From Lutjanus erythropterus (lineage: Eukaryota; Chordata; Actinopteri; Lutjaniformes; Lutjanidae), in contig CM034609.1 of assembly GCA_020091685.1 (NCBI GenBank), positions 17,124,204-17,188,203 on the forward strand: a DNA stretch of 64,000 nucleotides, written 5' to 3'. Both the position numbers and the translations under genes were made by a program. Below, piece after piece: positions 35,325 to 46,000 of the stretch. The notes below the pieces were generated by a model, which had not been told where the DNA came from, did no database searches, and worked only from the letters and a program-made list of their open reading frames with translations. The stretch's first letter is position 1. Every line of letters starts with the position of its first letter.

Positions 35325-36148
35325 GTAAGTGCTCTGGTTTTACTGGCGGCAGAAACACGTTTCAATCCGTGCCTTTACTTTCAAATATAACAACACTTTG
35401 GGGAATCGTCTACAGGTGAGGACAGAAGGAGCTCAGCGTGGTGCATTTTGCAGATTTTGAGATCGCACTGCCTCCTGAAGAAAAAAAAAGTTTAAAGGAA
35501 CTAATGTGAATGGCTGAATGGTGGTTTGGCCGGCGTTGTCAACAAACAGTGAATTAACCTTTGCTAAACGAGATGAAGTACAGCGTCAGTAACAGTGACC
35601 ATGTGATAACCCAGACAAACACACGGTCCTGTGCCAATTGTGTCAGTCAGCAGGGTCAAATGGTAGTTTGAGGACGGGATTAAACACTGAAATTAACGTC
35701 CCGCCTCTCTGTGGGTGCAGAGATGAGCACAGATATGTCAAAAAAGTATCCTTGTTACAAATTACAAATACTTGCTTGTCAAATGTATCAAAATAAAATA
35801 CAAAATACTTGTATATGAAATGTGTTTAGGGTACACTGGGGACAAGTGCAACAAGGGAAGGTTGCAACAGCTCTTATTCTTCCAATCAGAAACATACTAG
35901 AGTGATGACACTCATACTCCACATTCTTCGTTAGACCCTCTCCTCACCAGAAAGACAGAAGACACATTCTGCATCTGCTGGTGCATTTCTTTCTGTCACA
36001 CTCTCCTGGCCTTTTTTAATTGATTAATTTAATTAGTTTGAATCCTTGTTTTGCTGACTTCTAAGTTTACAGTTTACATGTTTAGCATGCGTCTAGGGCA
36101 ATGTTTCTAGCTAGCATGTGATTTCCTGTCATGGCTGATAGGGTGCAA

Positions 36149-37577
36149 TATGTTGTGGCAACCATCCTCAAGGGAGGCAACTATATCAACAAAGACCACA
36201 CAATGGTGTTGTTCAAAATAAACATCACATTGTGGGACAGGTTAATACAACTGTACACATTTGATAAGTTTGTTGCACTGCTCCATTCTTCCTGTCTCAC
36301 TCTATATAGAGAGACTGAAGAGCATCTTTAACATTTGCACATTGACCCAAGGTGGCCTTTGTTTTACGTACAAATTGCTAAATAAATAAGTAATACTATA
36401 ATGTTGTTGTAAAGATAAATAATACTAGTATTGTAAACCAATGTATATTTACATTGAGACAAAAAGCAAAAGTTAATTAGTGAAATTTAATGTATTTTTA
36501 ATTTGTTGCAACTGTCCCCTGATTGGCTGGTAACTGTGCTCAGGGTTGGGGTCGGTTGCAACATTTGACTTCCTCCTTTCAGTTAAATATTGCGAACGGT
36601 ATGACACGTAATCATCTTCAATGGGTATGGGTAATTAGCAGACAGATGTAAGTTTGGTATATAAAGATTTGGTTGGTCTAGTCCACATAGTCTCTGAGTA
36701 ATGAAAGAAAGAAGGGAAAGAAAGAAATGCAAAAACTGTTTCAACCATCCCCAGGCAGAGGCATTTTATAGCCTCCACTATTGATAAGATGAGCTCTGCT
36801 GATTTCTTAGATTTGAAGTGGCCAATCAGGAGGCTCTGATTCTAGGGGTGCATGCTGGGTGGTTTCTTGCTATTAAATAGACTATATTTGCCAGTTACAG
36901 AGCACGTGTTTTCTAACTGATTTTTTCTTCTGGTATATTTCAGGATCATTCAATTACCTTCCCTTAGCATGAAATACAGGAGACTGGAGACGGTTGCAAC
37001 CATTTGTGCCTTTCTCTCAGTTATGAGAACAATCAAATCTTTATAAATTAAACTTACATCTGTCTGCTTATTACCCGTACCATTTAAAGGTGATTACATG
37101 TGACATATCATTAACAATATGTATTATTTATAAGGAGCCAGATGTTGCAACTGACCCCAACCATGAAGACAGTTGCAGCACAGTTAGGGGATGGTTGCAA
37201 TACATTAAAAAAATACATAAAATTTCACCTATGTTTTGCATTTTGTCTTAATAAGCAAGTATTTGCATTGTTGTACAATATTATTATAGCAGCATTAATT
37301 TATTTAGTAATATTTATTAAATAATAGTTGCAGAGTTTTATTTCTTTATGCATAGAACATAAGCATATGTCGAGCCAATGTGCAGATGTTACAGATGTTC
37401 TTCAATTTCTGTATTTCTGAGACAGGAAAAATGGAACAATTTGCATTGCAATTAACTTTTATTAAACATGCATTTATCGTACAAAACAACAACAATGACT
37501 TGTTCGTGTTGAAAGAGGCTGTTGTGTTGTCTGGGTGTTTAACTTGGGGATGGTTGCAACAACTTGTTGCACCTTGA
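36149..37577. mobile_element. 1.43-kb fold-back (palindromic) element
   Basis: The left and right halves are imperfect reverse complements over most of their length, with the centre near 36.86 kb and an unpaired middle of about 36770-36950. The left end GGTGCAATATGTTGTGGCAA mirrors the right end TTGTTGCAACAACTTGTTGC-type sequence before ACC. Matched inner pairs include TAAGCAGACAGATGTAAGTT-like words (36638 against 37060) and GGTTGGGGTCGGTTGCAACA against the complement at about 37141-37165. The words GGTTGCAAC or GTTGCAACC occur repeatedly in both orientations. No transposase frame is seen. It is a non-autonomous fold-back transposon of unassigned family, with no clear target duplication. Confidence 0.7.
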
Positions 37578-38309
37578 CACACGACCATGTCACTTATAAG
37601 TCAACAAAACAATTATTCAAACTAAGAAAGTTTTGATTAGTTTATTTAAAAGGTCAGGACAGTGTGACAAAAATACAGGTCTTTTTTTTAAAAACTACAT
37701 AGACACAGACAGATGCTTTTAAAATATTTAGTTATGAATTACATCTTATTTTTCTGCCCACCAACATACAAATTTCAAAATACTTAAAGGTAATTAAAGA
37801 CATATTTTAAATATATTTAATTGAAATCTGACCATGTGTGAATGTGCATAGACAGCCCTTTGTCATGATCAGGACAGCTGATCAGTCCTACTGGGCTTTC
37901 ATGACGTTCTGTCTGTTTTTCCCTTCTATTGTCTTTGCTTTAAACAGGATAGAAAGGCCAAGAGGAGGACAGAGTTGAAGAGACATGATTATTTTGGCAG
38001 GATTTCAATCCCGTATCGACGTCAGGGATAAAAGTGGGATTTTCTACTGGTCACGTAATTTCTTCCTCTCCTTTTTAATCCATTTTAAGTGACCTACTAC
38101 TCTCTACTTATTGATAGACTCTTGAATGTGCTTGTCCCATCACGCACAAACACACAGGGTATAATTTACGTTTCTGTGTGTCATTTTGATTCACACTTTG
38201 AAGGAAAGCAGTTTCCCTCTAATACCTTCAGTCATTAAAAACATCTAGTAACAAGTGATTCCTTGCCCACACTTGTGTTAAAAATGTCACCCTCATTAAC
38301 CATTTACTT

Positions 38310-38600
38310 CTTAGGAGCACTTTTTTGAAGAAAGGGTTTGTTAGGGGTTCTTTGTAAAAGTAGGGGTTCCATTAAGAACCCTGTTCATCCAAAGAAGGTG
38401 TTAAAAGAACCTCACTGTCAAATATTCAAATGTTTATCCTTTAAATGTTAATTTTTATTTATAACGTTTTTGCCTCATCTGTATTATACAATATGGTTCT
38501 TTGTAGAACCCTCTGAAGACAAGAGGATTATACCCTTATTAAAGAGGTTATATTTAGATCCCCCTTGGTGGGTTCTAGATGAAACCCTTGGAATATAATA
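38310..38600. mobile_element. MITE fragment, GGTTCTTTG family
   Basis: AGGGGTTCTTTGTAAAAGTA, AAGAACCCTGTTCATCC and TGGTTCTTTGTAGAACCCT are typical of a teleost MITE with AGGGTTCTTTG-like inverted termini. The boundaries are approximate. Confidence 0.5.
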
Positions 38601-39504
38601 TAACTGTCAATAATAAGTACATTTTCAGTTGGATCCGATTGCAGCTCTCTTTTCTTTCTGTGCAAGAACTGTGTTTATTACAGGGACATCAAAGAGTTTT
38701 TACATTAAGCTACTTTTGAAAAAAAATCTTCCTTTGCTAAGTATAAACTTGCAGAATCTGTTCCACTTTCCAGTCCCGAGGGAACAGCCAAAAACTGTGT
38801 TTCCCTGCTGGTTTTTCCTCGTTCTCGCTCCTGCAGAAATTCATCAACAGTCCTGACTGGAGAGCTGCCAAATGCCCGCTGACTCCATATTCCGAAGGTT
38901 TTCCTCCCCCTGTCAGCATGAACTGATCCAAATTGACTCCGAAGTAGAAATTGATTAGGGTAATGCAGGGCTGTCTGGGGCAGCTTAAGCACTGGAGGAG
39001 CAGCACTTTTGGTTAATTAGATTTGACAAAAAGCCCAGCAGGTTGGTGCTAAAATTAATATCTCTCCTCCTTGTGTGCAACAGTGTGCAGAGGAGTGAAG
39101 AGATAAGGCTGGAGCCGGTGGGAAGTTAAATTATGCGAGCAACGTGGTAACAAATGACTATCTGAGGCCTTGTAAATTGGCTTCATCCAGGTCAGGGCTA
39201 GAATTTATAATGTACATTGCTCGAGTCTTTCTGCTGTTACATTTCTGTGTCCTCTAAATGGAAGGACACCGGTTTCAAACAACACTATCACCTTCTATCA
39301 GCCTGTCATTTGGTCATTTTTAACAGGGGGGATTGCCCAATGGGAGCACCCCAACCCTTAACCTAGGACCCACTAACTCTGGCCTAATTATTTATATTAC
39401 AGTTGCTGTTTAATAGAACTGCTATTAGCCTAAATAAGCTTGGATTAAAGTATTTTACTCTTTGCACAGAGATATTTTTATTTAGAGTAACCATATTCCA
39501 TTGT

Positions 39505-39600
39505 GGGGCGGCATGGTTGTGCAGTGGTTAGCACTGCTGCCTCACAACAAGAAGGTCCTGAGTTTGAATCCCCCAGCTGGCTGGGCATGTTCCAGACTTC
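39505..39600 (+). repeat. tRNA-like SINE fragment
   Basis: GGGGCGGCATGGTTGTGCAG then TGGTTAGCACTGCTGCCTCA and GAGTTTGAATC, the last resembling a pol III B box. I recall this as the 5' part of an abundant teleost repeat. It is truncated after about 95 bp and is not a functional tRNA gene. Confidence 0.6.
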
Positions 39601-40889
39601 CATGTTATAAGAAAAAAGGTCTGTGTTGCAACTGCCAACCTTTACTTTTGTTCCTGCTCTCCCCTAAACATTTTGAGTAGCCTTTACTCTTAGTGGAAGT
39701 GGACCTTAGTAATGCAATGAGTCATTAGTATTAACTTTTGTTGGTATAAACTTGTACTACCTGTTCAACTCCCAGGTTAGACCAACACAGCTGAGTTAGG
39801 CTACTGATATTTCAGAGCAACGGTCGGAGCCATAGATTATAATTTACTCAAACCTCAGCCAGATTAAGGATCAGTGAGTCAGACAGACTAAACTTATTCA
39901 AGAGGGTGGAGAGGGTGGTGGCAGTTTAACAAGAGCGGATGCATTTTGGTCATTTTCGCTAACAAAGAGGATGACTTCCCCCCTCACCCCCCTTTAAATC
40001 TGTCTGCAGCTGCATTTGCTCCGTGAACAATAAGATTAAATGAAAGAAACACAAGTTAACTCGCTAAAACAGGGACGCAAAAGCAGATAAGAAAATTATC
40101 TTAACTCGGGTTCCACTTATTAGCTACTTTGGGGCTGATGAACACACAAATTAACATTCACATTCAAAAAAGTTGGGTTTTTTGCGTTAGCTGGTCGTTT
40201 ATGTCTAATAAGCTTAGCTCTTACTGATATGTGTCACTTTTCTTATGCTGCCTTTGTCTGTAATTACTGACACTTGCTCAAAGCCAGCTTGTGTCTATGT
40301 GATACTGTGTGGCTGCTAGCAAGTAAATGACAGTGTATCTGAACTTGAAAGACACACTGATTGCTCATTCATCAGATTTAATTCATCTCTCGAGTGTCTT
40401 AATTTCCTGTCACAAAAGCCTCTTTAGTATGGAGGATTACAGTTAATCCACTGTCAGTCTGGATCATACTGTAGCCTGCCTGCCTGCCATGATTCATGTC
40501 AGTGATTGTCACATGTAAACAAGCTGTGAAGGGCTTGTTACAGCGCAGATCCATATGCTCTCAAAGCCCAGATTTCCCTGAGGGAGAGTCCAGTTGTTGT
40601 GCTTTCAAAGGCGTAGTGGACAGGGACGGGGTTAGGGTCTGATTGAAAAAAAAGCAGCTTGTATGCCCAGTTATATTCATGACATGCAGAAGCTTAAGCC
40701 CTACTAATTGTAACTGAGCTCTTATGCTTAGTTGTAACAGATATTATTCTGGGAGGAGGCAGTAATTAAAAGCCAGAGTGTATATCCTGGTTACAAAAAC
40801 ACAGATGGAGCTAAATCGAATTGAAGTTGACTGATTGGTGTGTGTGCATTTGTTTGTTTCTGCAGTAAGTGTTCTCCAGTGTGGGTTCA

Positions 40890-41430
40890 CTCTCATCATC
40901 CATTAATAATAATGATAATGATAATAATAATGTGTATGTAATGTGTTTATATAGTGTGTTTATATAGCACCTTTCATACAAAACATGCAGCTCAATGTGC
41001 TTTATTCCAGGAAATACAATAATTAAATATCTGGCAAATGAGTTAAAATCAGGCAATTTGGGGCTAAAAATCTTTTGTTATTTAAGGTATAAGCTGTCTT
41101 TTAAAAACTGAGTACAAGGTTGATTAAAAGGCATTAATGGCCAACAGCATAAAGGGCAATTAAAAACAGGGGTGTGGTTTTAAGTGCCATTTAAAAATCT
41201 CAACAGAGCCAGCCTCTCTGATATGTTTGGGTGGGCTACTGCATAATTTGAGCGCATAACTGAGGAAAATGGCATCTCCAGTTCTCTTTTAAGTGGAGTT
41301 TTGGGTAACTAGGAGGCCGGCAGTAGAGGATCTAAGAGTTTGTGGGAGAAACATAAAAGAACGGAGAATCTGTGATGCAGGACGGTCCTAAGCTGTTGGG
41401 AGCCTTGTAAACAAGCAAAAGGACTTCAAA
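40890..41430. repeat. Dispersed repeat with AAT microsatellite
   Basis: An AATAATGATAATG tract (about 40905-40931) is followed by TTATATAGCACCTTTCATAC, then CAGCTCAATGTGCTTTA, and later GAGCCTTGTAAACAAGCAAA, words I recall from teleost dispersed repeats. The class is uncertain. Confidence 0.45.
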
Positions 41431-41614
41431 ATCAATTGATGAAGCTGTTTTCTCCTCTGTTATACTCAAAATCAAGCCTCACTTAGCCATGAGTTTATAT
41501 TGTGATTGAAGAGCTGCTGAACCATCTGGAAGAATTTGATCACAGGATGTAAAAGAGTAACAGTCTTCTATGTCTCCAGGGAGGATAACACAAGAGAAGA
41601 AAACTGCACAGATA

Positions 41615-41760
41615 TACTCTTACAAATGAAACTGTTAACTAGACCCATAAAGGGTTCTTCAGCTTGTCCCCACGGGAAAGCCTTTTTTGGTTCTTGATAG
41701 ACGCTTTTGTAAAGGTTCCACTTGGAACCAACATGTAGCATTATACTCAGAAACATATGT
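41615..41760. mobile_element. MITE fragment, ACTCTTACAAAT family
   Basis: ACTCTTACAAATGAA and AAAGGGTTCTTCAGC resemble the left half of the complete element at 49467-49612. The right terminus is missing. Confidence 0.5.
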
Positions 41761-42138
41761 GCCCACCTTCTATGGGCACTAGCAAGAACCCAGCCACAGA
41801 CCTTTTTCCACCAACATGGGACCGTTCAAGTACCTAACTGGACCCTTTTCGAACAAATGAGCTCTGTTTCTTGAATGGGTTCCATCTGTGGTCCCTGGAA
41901 CCTTGGTGCTATCTAGTAAACTAGCCTGCGTTTCCACCAGTTTTGAGTGGAACCATTGTAATCAAGGATATTATCAACAGAGGGCATTGCACAACTTGTA
42001 GAATATGAAACGCCCACTTTCATTCCCAAGGAAAACCTGCTAATTTTTGGTTCAAGCAGAGAACAAACTTTTCATGTTCCAGACAGGTTCAAAATTAGGT
42101 GGTTATTAAGTGGTTCCATGTTGGTGGAAAAAGGCTTG

Positions 42139-42930
42139 ACTGTGAACTGTTCAAAAACGAATTTGGTTGAGAATCCAAAAAGCTGATTCCTGGCTGGAAA
42201 CACAGGCTAGTTCACTAGATAGCACCAAAGTTCCAAGATGCATGATAAAACTGCCCATTTTAGAGCTGCATTTTACTGTGGCCAGTCCAAGGAACACCTG
42301 TACAATAATTATACGTCACATCTGTGTGACATCTGTGTCAAAATTTTAGGGAAATAAAAATGAAATGAAAAATGAGAGTAAAAACAAAAGTCTTGCGTTT
42401 ATATGTTTGTGGAGTTTATGTAAAACGCCACATTAAGGCCAGTATTGTACTGGGCATCTTGGTTGACAAGTGTATCAATTAAGCACAAACAAGGCTAATG
42501 AGTCAGATCACTGCATCTAATTTGGGATTAGCCGTGACCGTGGGATTAAAGTCTCTCTGCTAACGACTCCGTGTAATGATTCCAGAAACAAAGCACTCAT
42601 CCACCCCCACTTTATCTCAGACTTCATGTGAACTGACAGCACGCCCACAGAGTGAAACACACAGCCTCCTGTGTCCCTGCAGAGGAGCGGTTAAAAGGAC
42701 AAAAGAGAAAAAGTACAGAGGAGATTAGAAAGAAAGGTTGAGAGGTGAAAGGGGAGAGGAAATTGGAAAAGTGATGGAGAGGAGGGAGCAAGGAGGACAG
42801 AAATAGGAAGAGGGTTAGAACAGCTGATGAACAAGCAGCAGAGAGACAAATCTTATATGTAGGGATGTTGCTAAACTGTTCAAATAACCTCATTTTATTA
42901 TATTTTTCTTGTTTCTCACCACATTTCCAG
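42139..42930. other. Intronic sequence ahead of tex2l coding exon
   Basis: No exon. A purine-rich stretch (about 42690-42800, AGGAG/GAGAG) precedes the acceptor TTTCTCACCACATTTCCAG at 42930. Confidence 0.4.
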
Positions 42931-43055
42931 CATCAAATATGATGGACTGTCAGCAACTAAAAGAGGATGTCTACCAGTGCCAGCACCATTATCCAGGGAC
43001 AGACGCTCCGTTTGGTTGACCACATTCTCACAGTAGCTCTCGGTTGACAGCCAGC

Positions 43056-46000
43056 ATGGAGGAGAGCAAGCTCATCTTCAGCTTGGACCGCCACGATGAA
43101 GGTCCCACGGTGGCTTTTTCCAAAGATAAACCACAAGGCAGGGAGAGCCAGCCTGACCTCAGCCTTGCGATGGATTTGGACCTGAGCCAAGGCCATCGCT
43201 CACAGCCCCCCTTCCTGCCTCACTCCCCCTCATCCCCAGGCTCTTTAGCTGATCTATCATCATCATCAGCGGGGCTGCTCGTCACCACCAACCTGGTCAA
43301 ATCCTCCTCCACGGACCTGGAGCCAAGCGAGAGCAACTCTCTGCGAGGCAAACCTCTGCTCAGCCTGGTCAAGTCCCTGAGCACAGAGATCTCCCGCCGG
43401 GTCGAGCCCGAGGTCAACCTCTCCAAGTCGGACTCCAAGCTGCATTTGCATCCCTGGAAGCAGCTCACCCATCCAAAGATCCCCGAGGCCAGGCCTGAGG
43501 CAGGAGGGCTGAGTGAGGATGATGACTGGGTGTCACCTGTACCTCCCGCTGAGCCCCGGGGCAGCTCGCTGATCGCGGAGCTGGAGGACACACGGAGGAA
43601 GTTTTCCGAGGCCATGCAGGACCCACTGAGCATGCTAAGTAAGATCATGGGGGACGAAAGCCCCAAGCAGGGGAGGGCCTGTGGTGCTGGAGACTCACCG
43701 GCTTCCCAAGGCAGCTCTGGAAGAGACGGGGGCAGTGAAGATGTGGACCTTAAGTGTCGGAGGAGGACTGATGGTGAGCACAGAGGTGTGTGTGACACGC
43801 CACTGAGACGACTCCAACAGGGCTCTTTAATTAAGTCCTCTGCCTCCCCAGAGCGCCACACCCACAACAGAGACAGCCAGTATGAAATTCGCACTTATGG
43901 AGACATGATTCAGGTGGTGGAGCTCCAGAATGGATCCAGAGGGACTCAACACAGGACTTACGCCCAGCCTCGAGTCATAGTGCCGGGCTCATCGCTGCCT
44001 CTTCACTGGCTCGTCCCCGTGGGTCTTCTAGCTTATGGTTTCTTTGTGTTGCCTCTGCCCTCCTATGTGACAGGTCTGTCTGTGGGGGTTGCGTGTGGCT
44101 TTATGTTGGGCCTGGTGGTGATGTTCATGTTTGCTCCACGACGATCATCAGCAAGAAGAAACGAGGGCTCTCATTTGAGCCAATCCAGAGGCCTAAGTGT
44201 GGATCCACTGGATGGAGAGCTCACAGATCCAGAAAACCTGGAGGTAATGAAAGAGTGAAACAATATGTAAACAAAGAGAAGTGTAGAAATGAAAGTGCCA
44301 CTTGATCTGTCTCTCGCTGCTTTTAACCAAATTTCACTCCTGTTTCTTTGCAATGTATATTCAAACAATGTAATCGCTACTGCCCATGCACCCCTTACAT
44401 TAATGGTAAATGTAGTTAACTGAAGCAATAAATTCCTCAGTGTGTGCAGCAAAAAGCAGTGCCTACATGTACTAGGAATGCCTTATGTGCACCACCATAG
44501 CATATAACTATTACTTTGTTGGGTAAAACATTGCATAAGATGACAAAAATTCAATCAGTCATTGAGCACACTCACTGGCTACATAGAGACTAAGCTGAAA
44601 TAATCTGCAGTTCTTTCTCCATCTAGTGACATCACTGAATGTCGTGAAAAGTGCCAAATTTTCCCTTTTAATACATCCATGGCTGGGACAAGTGTAAAGA
44701 TGTTTTGATCGACATTTAATTTCTAAAAAGAAATAGATAAATATTTTTTAAAAAACTAATGCAAGCAGCATGGTGCTAGGGATGGCAGTGTCAGTTTAAT
44801 TAGATTATCCTTTATTGATCTCTGTAGGAAATTTGTTCTCTGCATTTAACCTGGGATTGTTTATGGCCAGTATAAAAGCTTAACTAATGAAAAACCCACC
44901 TGTCTTTGTGCTACTTTGCAAAAGTCAGCATGCAAACACAGTAGAGTAAGATGATGACGAATGTGAACCCTATGCCTGCTAAACATCAGCATCGTAGCAC
45001 GCTGATGTTAGCATTTAGCTCAAAGCACTGCTGTGCTAAGTGAGCACAGCCTCCCAGAGCTGCTAGCATGGCTGTAGTCCCGCTCTGTTTACAGACAACG
45101 CTCTGCAGCTGCTCCTAACTACTCCTTGTTTTCCTGTTACTGATTTGGCTATATGGAAATGGGGTTCTGCAGGGTGAGAGATCAAAACAACAAACAACAG
45201 CAGCCATGTGAGTCATTTGATGGATAAAGATGGTGCTATCAATGCTGCTGAATGGATTAATTTGAGGTAATTACTGCATAAAACACTACCCTCAAGCACA
45301 GCAGATTCAGCATCTAATGAGCAGGTCATTTTGATAATAGCTTTCTCAAAGCACTTCTTGACAGCTCTGCTGAGAGGCTCAGTCTGGCTGCTTCGATAAA
45401 TGCAGAGCTAGCAGGTTCAAATAAGGTGAGGTTTATGAGGATAGAGGTAACGGCAGGCTGGAGGCTATTTCAAAGACTTGTCCACAGTGTTAAATGAGAC
45501 AGATGCATTCTGCCATGTCTCATGTTTCCCCTCCTGCTGAGCTGGATTGTCACAGTTTGCACCACTCACTGTGACTTTCACTTGCCCGAGTAGAGTCTTT
45601 GCTAGATTTTCTGATACATATTGTCAGGTAAATGCACATAAACATAGCCTCTAGAAAACTTTTAAAGGAAGATGTGAAGTGATTTGTGCCACTTGCATTC
45701 AGGATTTCAGATACACTGAAGTCAGGAGCCCAAATCTCCCATAAAATAAGAATGTTTTTCAAAAGAGTTGATGATGATCATACATTATTTCATATTTATT
45801 AGCTCATTTTCCTATATTTTCTGTAAATTTTATTAGCCTATATTTGGTGTAAATGGTGTGTCAATGCCTTTAAATCCTTTTTTTAAAATTCCAACAATAT
45901 AAACAACTATTTCTCTTGTTCCCCCAAATTCTGAGAAACAACACTGAGGACATGACCTCACTGTCCTCTGTAGTGGTCACAGCCTGCTTGCAATGATTTT

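Larger units (their letters stand above)
35325..42930. other. Presumed first intron of tex2l, repeat-rich
   Basis: No coding exon is recognised in 7.6 kb. It contains the palindromic element at 36149-37577, MITEs with AGGGTTCTT-type sequence (38310-38600 and 41615-41760), a SINE-like fragment (39505-39600) and a dispersed repeat (40890-41430). The stretch 41790-42130 carries GGTTCCA/TGGAACC words in both orientations, another degraded inverted-repeat element. Confidence 0.5.
35309..43019 (+). other. Spliced upstream ORF in the tex2l leader
   Basis: If 35324 is spliced to 42931, the frame MMPHSASNMMDCQQLKED, and so on, runs for 34 codons and stops at TGA 43017-43019, 36 bases before the tex2l start. 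Even without the first exon, ATG ATG at 42939 opens a 26-codon version. It could dampen translation of the main frame or allow reinitiation. It depends on the unproven splice. Confidence 0.45.

Noticed and set aside
39505-39600. tRNA gene candidate from box A/B-like words
   Set aside because: No cloverleaf can be drawn, and the sequence matches a truncated SINE-type repeat.
43220-43894. 224-codon open frame on the minus strand
   Set aside because: Exactly antisense to the tex2l first coding exon; a shadow caused by its GC-rich Ser/Pro-biased codons.
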